Below the pieces are notes generated by a model that was given only the letters and a program-made list of their open reading frames with translations, ran no database searches and had not been told where the DNA came from. 64,000 bases of DNA from Triticum aestivum. Taxonomy: Eukaryota; Streptophyta; Magnoliopsida; Poales; Poaceae. Within the stretch, counting starts at the first letter, position 1, and every line of letters starts with the position of its first letter. Below are positions 57,500-64,000 of this stretch, piece by piece. Location of the stretch: NCBI RefSeq assembly GCF_018294505.1, contig NC_057802.1, forward strand, positions 310,145,137 to 310,209,136, in the 5' to 3' direction. Position numbers and translations under genes: made by a program.

Positions 57500-57951
57500 C
57501 CATCTCTCTCGTTGCAAATTCATACTATTGGGTTTGAGCACAGAGTAATGAGTCTAATATGTCACGCTGATCAGGCCAATGAAACCCAACTGAGTAGCTT
57601 TAACGTAGGAGGCATCAACATTAATCTTAGTGACACCCTTATTTTATGGCTTCCATCTGGTTTTTTACTTTTACCTGAGTTGGCTTCTTGTCTTTGCACG
57701 CATGGCTAGCTCCATAACCGCACCATGATGTTTATTTCTGTCCAAAGCACCCAGGCTCCACATAGACTAATACATGTGTCATTGTTGTTGTTGTTTTTTA
57801 CAATTTCGTCATCCACTAGGTCCAGCGCCCAAATCTCTATGTGTAGATCAGGAACCTTGATGCCTGCAATTCTCCTACATTCCTTAAAAAAATCTCCTAC
57901 ATTCCTCCCGAAATATGCGTCTCCATAAACACCTGAAAATTGTATGCTCAT
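57500..57951 (-). pseudogene. LINE-type RNase H relic
   Basis: On the minus strand, the frame 57951-57706 contains the 'CGAWVLWTE' pattern seen before the RNase H (RVT_3) domain of plant LINE proteins. About 60-90 bp further on, another frame reads 'VTKINVDASY', the first-Asp signature of that domain. Stops and frameshifts are present and the 5' part is absent, ending at 57951. Confidence 0.55.
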
Positions 57952-59038
57952 GTTGGGAACACAGTAGAAAATAAAACAAAACGTCCTACGATCAAACCAG
58001 AAACACTATAAAATGCATTAACGGGTTAGATGATCGTTGCCGGCTTCGAGTTGCAATGGAAGAAGAGTCGGTGTATATTGTACTTGAAATTCCTTGCTAC
58101 TTGTGTTAGGCGTTGGGATTTTCTCGAAGAGGAAGGCTGATGCAGTATAGTAGCAGAAAGTATTTCCCCCAATTGAGAACCAAGGTTTATCAAACTACTA
58201 GGAGATTCACGCAAATAAAGGTAGACGCTACCTGCACATACACGAAACAAATACTTGCACCTAATACAGGCAAGAGAGTTGACAATCCCCTTGTACTCGT
58301 TAATTGCAAGGATTAATTATGGTAATGGTAGATAGATCAATTGCACAATAAAATAAAAGATAATAAATTGCAACAAGGGATTTAGGATTTTAGTAATATG
58401 ATGTGAATGGACCCGGGGACCATAGCTTTCACTAGAGGCATCTCTCTCATGAACATAGCAATGGTGGATACACGAATTACTGTTGGGTAATTGATAGAAA
58501 AGCACACAGTTATGATGTTATTCATGGCATGATCAATACATAGGCATTAGGTCTGTGACAAGTAGACCGAAACGATTCTGCATCTACTACTATTACTTCA
58601 CCCCTCGACCGCTATCCAGTATGCATCTTAAGGTATTAGGTTCGCAACAAGCAGAGTAATGCCTGGAGCATGATGATATAATATAGACAAAGTAAGACCA
58701 ATCAATATGATCGAACCTCGTTGTTTTACCCTTAGTAGCAACAATAAAAATATGTGCCTCGCTACTTCTTCTGCCACGTGGTGAGAACACCGCAAGATTG
58801 AACCTACAACTATGCACCACTTTCATTGAAGATCTATTCATCAACTTGGACAAAGAAAACCCATAGATCAGAAAGCATTACATAGCTATAACAATCATAT
58901 ATAATAAAGTTCAGAAGAGACTCAATTACTTTCAATGAGTAATATAATCATAAACCGACAATTCATCGGATCCCAATAAACGCACTACAAAGGGATTACA
59001 TCGAATCGATCTCCGAAGAGAACATTGTATTGAAAATC

Positions 59039-59042
<4 letters not shown>

Positions 59043-59083
<41 letters not shown>
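59043..59083. repeat. (GA)n microsatellite
   Basis: An almost pure GA run of about 40 bp inside the Athila-type LTR. Confidence 0.9.
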
Positions 59084-59563
59084 TCTAGCTACTATTATGG
59101 ACCCCGTAGGTCCTATGGGAACTACTCACGCTATCATGCATCATCGGAGAGGCGACAAGGTTGATGTAGAAGCCCTCCGTGATTGATTCCCCCTCCGACA
59201 GAGTACCGACGGAGGCCTTCAGATGAGATCGTGGAAGAACAGAGACTTGCGGCGGCGGAATAATTTTTTCGGGTCCCGCTCTGGTGATTTTTGGATTTTA
59301 GGGAATTTACAGGCTTGGAATTAGGTCGAACGGACCTACGAGGGGGGCACGAGCTCAGGTGGTGCGCCCCATGGGGCGCGTCGTGTGAGCTTGTGGCCTC
59401 TCCATGAAGCTTCTAGGGTATCTCCTGGTCCAGAAAAAATCACCGTGAAGTTTCATCGTGTTTGGACTTTGTTTGGTATAGTTTTCCTGTGAAACAATAA
59501 AATAGGCAAAAACAGGAACTTGCACTGGGTACTGAGTTAAATGGTTAGTTCCCAAAAATGATA

Positions 59564-59820
59564 CTCCCTCCCTTCCACGATGTAGTGCGTATAGATTTTT
59601 TGAGAAATCGGAGACTTTGACCAAGTTTTTAAAGAAAAACATATAAATCTAGACTACCAAATGCATATCCTTAAATACATCAAAAGACATATTTTCATAT
59701 TGTATATGTTTTTGTATTGTAGATATAATATAAAGAGTTCTCTCCATAAACTTGGTCAAAGTTCGTAAAGTTTGACTTTGCTAAAAATCATATGCACTAT
59801 ATTATGGAACGGATAGAGTG
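59564..59820. mobile_element. Stowaway MITE in the Athila-type LTR
   Basis: Ends ctccctcccttccacgatgtagtgc and, inverted, ctatccgttccataatatagtgc; flanked by ta on the left and tg/ta on the right. About 257 bp. Confidence 0.85.
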
Positions 59821-59903
59821 TAAAATTGCATATAAAACATACAAGATTGATAATATAATAGCATGAAACAATAAAAAATTATAGATATGTTGGAGACGTA
59901 TCA

Positions 59904-60079
59904 GCATCCTCAAGCTTAATTCATACTCGTCCTCGAGTAGATAAATGATAAAAACGGAATTTTAGATGTTGAATACGATGTCTTAGTCATGTAATCTCTT
60001 TAGGTATGATTGTTGAGAAACGATGATGTAATAGATCAACATAATAATATCCATGAATACTAAAAAAGATATTACTCTT
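59904..60079 (-). other. 3' interior of the minus-strand Athila-type element
   Basis: It matches in reverse the sequence before the 3' LTR at 13245-13321 ('tacctactcgaggacgag' and the purine tract). It is interrupted at 60080 by the Sirevirus LTR. The 5 bp before that LTR are ctctt (60075-60079), presumably one copy of its TSD. Confidence 0.7.
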
Positions 60080-61399
60080 TGAAAGTGCTAGTTATCGACT
60101 AGAGGGAGTGAATAGGTGGTTTTTATGAAGTCTTCCAGACAGGCAATGTCTTCGAAGACAGACAAACAAATAACACCTACATGGTATGCAGCGGAAGATA
60201 AAGTACACTAGCCATGCCATAGTCAAAGAGACAGAGCAGAGTAAGCACGAAGACAAATAGTAGCTAGACAGAACAGATTGAAATAGGAAGACAATGTGAA
60301 GCCAAATATGCAATCAGAGTGAATATCTTCACACAAGAAGTCAAACAGAGCAGGCAAGCGATGACTTCATGAAGCTAAACTGTAAGTAAAGGGATGAAGT
60401 GATAGAACCAGTTGCTTGATAAAGATAAGGATTTGGTAGACCAGTTCCAGTTGTTGTGACAACTGTACGTCTGGTTAGGGAGGCTGGGATTGAACTCAAA
60501 AGATAACGTCTTCACCTTATTCCCCTTAAGCTAAGGTCACTTAGTCCTCACCCAATCACTCGGGTAAGTCTTCAAGGTAGACTTCCAAACCTTCACAGAC
60601 TTTGTTCACCAGCGATCCGCAATTACTCTTGGATCCTCAGAACGCGATGCCTAACCGACTGGAAGATCACAATCGTCAAGTGTAATAAGTCTTCAGATCA
60701 CGCGGACAGAAAGACTTCAGTGATGCCAACCACTCTTTGAGCTCTGGGTGTTTTGGGTTTTGTCCTCGCAAGAATTTTCTCTCAAAGGCTTCGGAGGTGG
60801 GTTGCTCACAAATGACAAAAGGCGTGCACTAACTCTGAGCAGCCATCCAATTTATGGTGGAGGGGTGGCTATTTATAGCCAGGGGCAACCCGACATGATT
60901 TGTCCGAAATGACCCTGGGTCATTGGGGAACCGACACGTGTCCAATGGTCGGATTCCAAACACACGCGACAGCTTGACTCGGGCTACAAGTAAAGCTGAC
61001 TTATCCAACACAGGATAAGATTTTCTCTTATTGTCTTCACTCAAAGACATAGGATTTGGGTTGAGCATCACGTCAGTTTTCTAACTTTGTTCACTTGGAC
61101 CCCACTTGACAGTTTGGTGGTTCCTATGACTCAAAAAAGAAGTAAATGAAACTACGAAAGAAACTATGTCTTCGTGTCTTCAAGCGAATGTCTTCACACG
61201 TCAATATCTTCGACGCAAATGTCTTCACGAACCACCAATGTCTTCATACATTTTTAGGGGTCATCTTTGATGGGTAAACCGAATCAATAGGGACTTCTAC
61301 CTGTGTTCTCCTGTGAATCTCATAAACACATTAGTCCCTCAACCACATTTGTCGTCAATACTCCAAAACCAACTAGGAGTGGCACTAGATGCACTTACA
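60080..61399 (-). repeat. 3' LTR of a minus-strand Sirevirus
   Basis: 1320 bp. On the minus strand it starts tgtaagtgcatctagtgcc and ends actagcactttca. The TATA box lies in the palindrome gctatttatagc (revcomp of 60870-60877). It is related to the C1 LTR and to the fragment at 29985-30500. Confidence 0.9.
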
Positions 61400-61834
61400 A
61401 TCTCCCCCTTTTTGGTGATTGATGACAAACTGGTTGAAGTTTTCAACTGGGATAAAAGTATGTGAAAGTTTAAGAACGTGGTCATTGGCTTCATGAAGTT
61501 GAAGGGCTCCCCCTGAAGATGTGCATATAAGTAATTTGCTTTTGAATGCAAATGCACATTGCAGGTTTTGCTTTGTGGAGATCTCCCTCTGTTCATGAAG
61601 TCAAATCATAGTGCATACAGAAATGTATTGAAGATAATCATGCACAATGATAAATAGGCGTCTGCAGAATGATTTCATGCGCATAAGATAGGAACACAAC
61701 CACGCATAGCAAAACAATAGAAAATGTAGCAGATGTCCCATCTAGACTTAAGTGTTACAACTCAAAAACCAAATGTTCACAAACGAGAGTTGCAGACTTA
61801 ACAAAAAATGTAGCACCTGACCCAATAAACCCAC
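61400..61834 (-). other. Sirevirus 3' leader with polypurine tracts
   Basis: The minus strand reads aaaaagggggagat directly before the LTR (61413-61400), and another agggggag at about 61517-61510. No gene. Confidence 0.8.
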
Positions 61835-62987
61835 TCAAAGACTAGGGCACGATGCAGCATCTTGGTGCAGTGAAGCCATTGCTGGTGAAGTGGCGTCATC
61901 CTCCTCATCAATCACACGCGCAACAACAGTTGGGGCGGATGATGAGTAGTCGGAGTCTTCAATGGATGGTGTGGGACGCCACTTAGCCGATTTCGAAGGC
62001 TTGGAGTCAAACTTGAATCGTTCTGTGAAGCCATCTGCAATGAGATCATCTTCAAAACAAAGCATTGCGAGGCTCTTCCAGGCACGCTGGCAGGCTTCAT
62101 GAGCAACAAAGGAGTTCTTGGTGGAGAGGTTGCGAATCCGATTGACGTCCACGAGAAGACTTTGCATCTGGCGTTTCATCCAATCATGATGCCTATCATG
62201 CTTCTGATGAAGAGAAACAAGAAGTTCTCTATCATTGAGTACTCGAGCATGCTTTGACGCCCTCTAGAGCACTGTGTTGGTGGTTGCATCAGTGTTGGCA
62301 CGATGCGACAGACGAAACTGGCCGACAAGGGGACCAGCAACAATAGTATTCGGAACATGAGTGGCTTCAAGAGGAGTAGAGAAGCTTTGAAAGGCATCAT
62401 TATGTTCATGTAGTGGTTCTTTGGCAGCCTGAGGATAGATGGCTTCATGAGACGTGTCAACTTCTGGCGAGAAGACAACATGATTGCGAGCTAAAGCTTG
62501 ATAATTGATGGTGGAGCGGAGCTTAATCAGACGCATTATCCATGGAGCATAAAATTTCTGGCCAAAGAGATCAATGCCTGAAGCTGCCAGCTGCCTGATG
62601 AAGAAATCATGCATGTTGAAGCGGATGCCATTGAGGATGTAGAAGACCAATGTCTTCATGGTGCCTTCAAGCTTCGCAGAAGATGAGTGCCCTTTGATTC
62701 GCCGCAGAGTATGCCTCACAATATGGTAGATAGTGCGGGGCAAGTACTCGAGGTCATTGACAAAGAAGTGAGTGTGGTACTCCGCCTCTGCAGGCAATGG
62801 CTTCATCATTGACAGCATCTGGCTCATATTGGGTTCTGGCTTCTGGAAGATGCTTTCTAACTCTTTCTGATAGGCTTCACAACCTGGCTCGTACAAATTA
62901 CCAGGAGTGGGCAAGGACGTGAGCTCAAGGATATCCTGAGCTTTAGCTTCATGATGAATGTCATCTGTCATCCACTCAAGGACCCAT
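61835..62987 (-). pseudogene. Sirevirus extra 3' ORF, 5'-truncated, one in-frame stop
   Basis: A single minus-strand frame from the insertion point 62987 to the stop at 61835 is broken only by a TAG at 62266-62264. The stretch 62980-62500 matches the core of the ORF at 40280-41823 in order and spacing: a 'WM' near the start, then a 'LP-x-T-I/Y' segment, an Arg-His-x-Leu-Arg pair and a 'Phe-Phe-I-R-Q' motif. The C-terminal third is charged and Ser-rich. The upstream part was separated by the LTR insertion at 62988. Function unknown. Confidence 0.75.
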
Positions 62988-64000
62988 TGAAGGAAATATG
63001 CCCTAGAAGCAATAATAAAGTTGTTATTTTATATTTCCTTATATCATGATAAATGTTTATTATTCATGCTAGAATTGTATTAACCGGAAACTTGATACAT
63101 GTGTGGATACATAGACAAAACACCGTGTCCCTAGTAAGCCTCTACTAGACTAGCTCGTTAATCAAAGATGGTTAAGTTTCCTAACCATATACTTGTGTTG
63201 TTATTTGATGAACGGGATCACACCATTAGGAGAATGATGTGATGGACAAGACCCATCCGTTGGCTTAGCATATTGATCGTTCAGTTTTATTGCTATTGCT
63301 TTCTTCATGTAAAATACATATTCCTTCGACTATGAGATTATGCAACTCCCGGATACCGGAGGAATACATTGTGTGCTATCAAACGTCACAACGTAACTGG
63401 GTGATTATAAAGATGCTCTATAGGTATCTCCGAAGGTGTTTGTTAGGTTGGCATAGATCGAGATTAGGATTTGTCACTCCGAGTATCGGAGAGGTATCTC
63501 TGGGCCCTGTCGGTAATGCACATCATAAGAAGCCTTGCAAGCAAAGTAACTAATGAGATAGTTATAAGATGATGTATTACGGAACGAGTAAAGAGACTTG
63601 CCGGTAACGAGATTGAACTAGGTATGTGGATACCGACGACCGAATCTCGGGCAAGTAACATACCAATGGACAAAGGGAATAACGTATGTTGTCATAACGG
63701 TTCGACCGATAAAGATCTTCGTAGAATATGTAGGAGCCAATATGATCATCCATGTTCCGCTATTGGTTATTGACCGGAGAGGTGTCTCGATCATGTCTAC
63801 ATAGTTCTCGAACCCATAGGGTCCACGCACTTAACGTTCGATGACGATTTAATATTATATGAGTTGTGTGATTTGGTGACCGAATGTTGTTTGGAGTCCC
63901 AGATGAGATCACGGACATGACGAGGAGTCTCGAAATGGTCGAGAGGTAAATATTGATATATAGTATGATAGTATTCGGACACCGGAAGTGTTCAGATAGT
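62988..64000 (+). repeat. WIS/BARE-type LTR, running off the window
   Basis: Begins tgaaggaaatatgccctaga and shares blocks with the Angela LTR in opposite orientation: 'cgtcacaacgtaactgggtgattataaag' wording near 63383-63412 and 'gtaacataccaatggacaaaggg' near 63655. It is clearly diverged from 18206-19958, so a different family in the same group. It is plus-strand and inserted into the Sirevirus 3' ORF. The other end is outside the window. Confidence 0.88.

Larger units (their letters stand above)
57952..59903 (-). repeat. Athila-type LTR (minus strand), with MITE
   Basis: On the minus strand it starts tgatacgtctccaacatatc at 59903, preceded by a purine tract gcttgaggatgc (59904-59915) like that of the 13308-13321 PPT. 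It is therefore the 3' LTR of a minus-strand relative of the 7408-14822 element. The distal end is uncertain; the first ~100 bp (tgttgggaacacagtag, 57955) looks instead like the end of another LTR family. Confidence 0.65.

Noticed and set aside
59043..59083. GA run as a polypyrimidine or regulatory element of NAA15
   Set aside because: It belongs to a minus-strand LTR more than 2 kb from the gene and is a simple microsatellite.

Overview
The window is nuclear DNA of a grass in the wheat/barley tribe (Triticeae). The evidence is the repeat content: nested BARE/WIS/Angela-type and Sirevirus-type copia elements, an Athila-like gypsy derivative, a PIF/Harbinger element and Stowaway MITEs. In the middle sits one conserved single-copy-type plant gene with 26 exons joined by GT-AG introns. 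There is no bacterial or organellar content, and no tRNA, rRNA or CRISPR array was seen.

Layout. 1-4855: the end of an LTR element, then A+T-rich unassigned DNA with a decayed ~150-170 bp tandem array and a segment bounded by 21-bp direct repeats. 4856-28558: a minus-strand Sirevirus-like copia element ('C1') that lost its 3' end. It was split twice: by a 7.4-kb LTR element with no pol but an uncharacterised ORF (7408-14822, TSD agctc), and by an 8.6-kb Angela/WIS/BARE copy (18206-26773, TSD gttct). 28559-30686: fragments of a gypsy element and of another Sirevirus. 30687-44384: a PIF/Harbinger-like element (TSD taa) whose protein-coding interior was split by a complete 11.9-kb Sirevirus-type element (31700-43560, TSD acggc) carrying gag, pol and an additional 3' ORF. 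45926-56777: the gene NAA15 on the minus strand, the ribosome-anchoring auxiliary subunit of N-terminal acetyltransferase A. All 26 coding exons can be placed and they give an uninterrupted 907-codon frame. Its introns hold Stowaway MITEs. 57500-64000: a LINE relic, an Athila-type LTR with a MITE in it, the 3' part of another minus-strand Sirevirus with its own 3' ORF, and a WIS/BARE-type LTR that runs off the window.

The only evident cellular gene is NAA15; everything else is transposon biology. The most interesting material is in the intact Sirevirus-type element. Its pol is a single reading frame broken by four stops but no frameshift. Its extra ORF has a well-placed candidate intron that would join a tiny ATG exon in frame. 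A GC-rich palindrome is repeated in its LTRs and again just ahead of the extra ORF. AGGGGGAG polypurine octamers recur five times. A related extra ORF is present in the second Sirevirus at the right edge. The other candidate for new biology is the roughly 450-codon unknown ORF in the pol-less 7.4-kb element.
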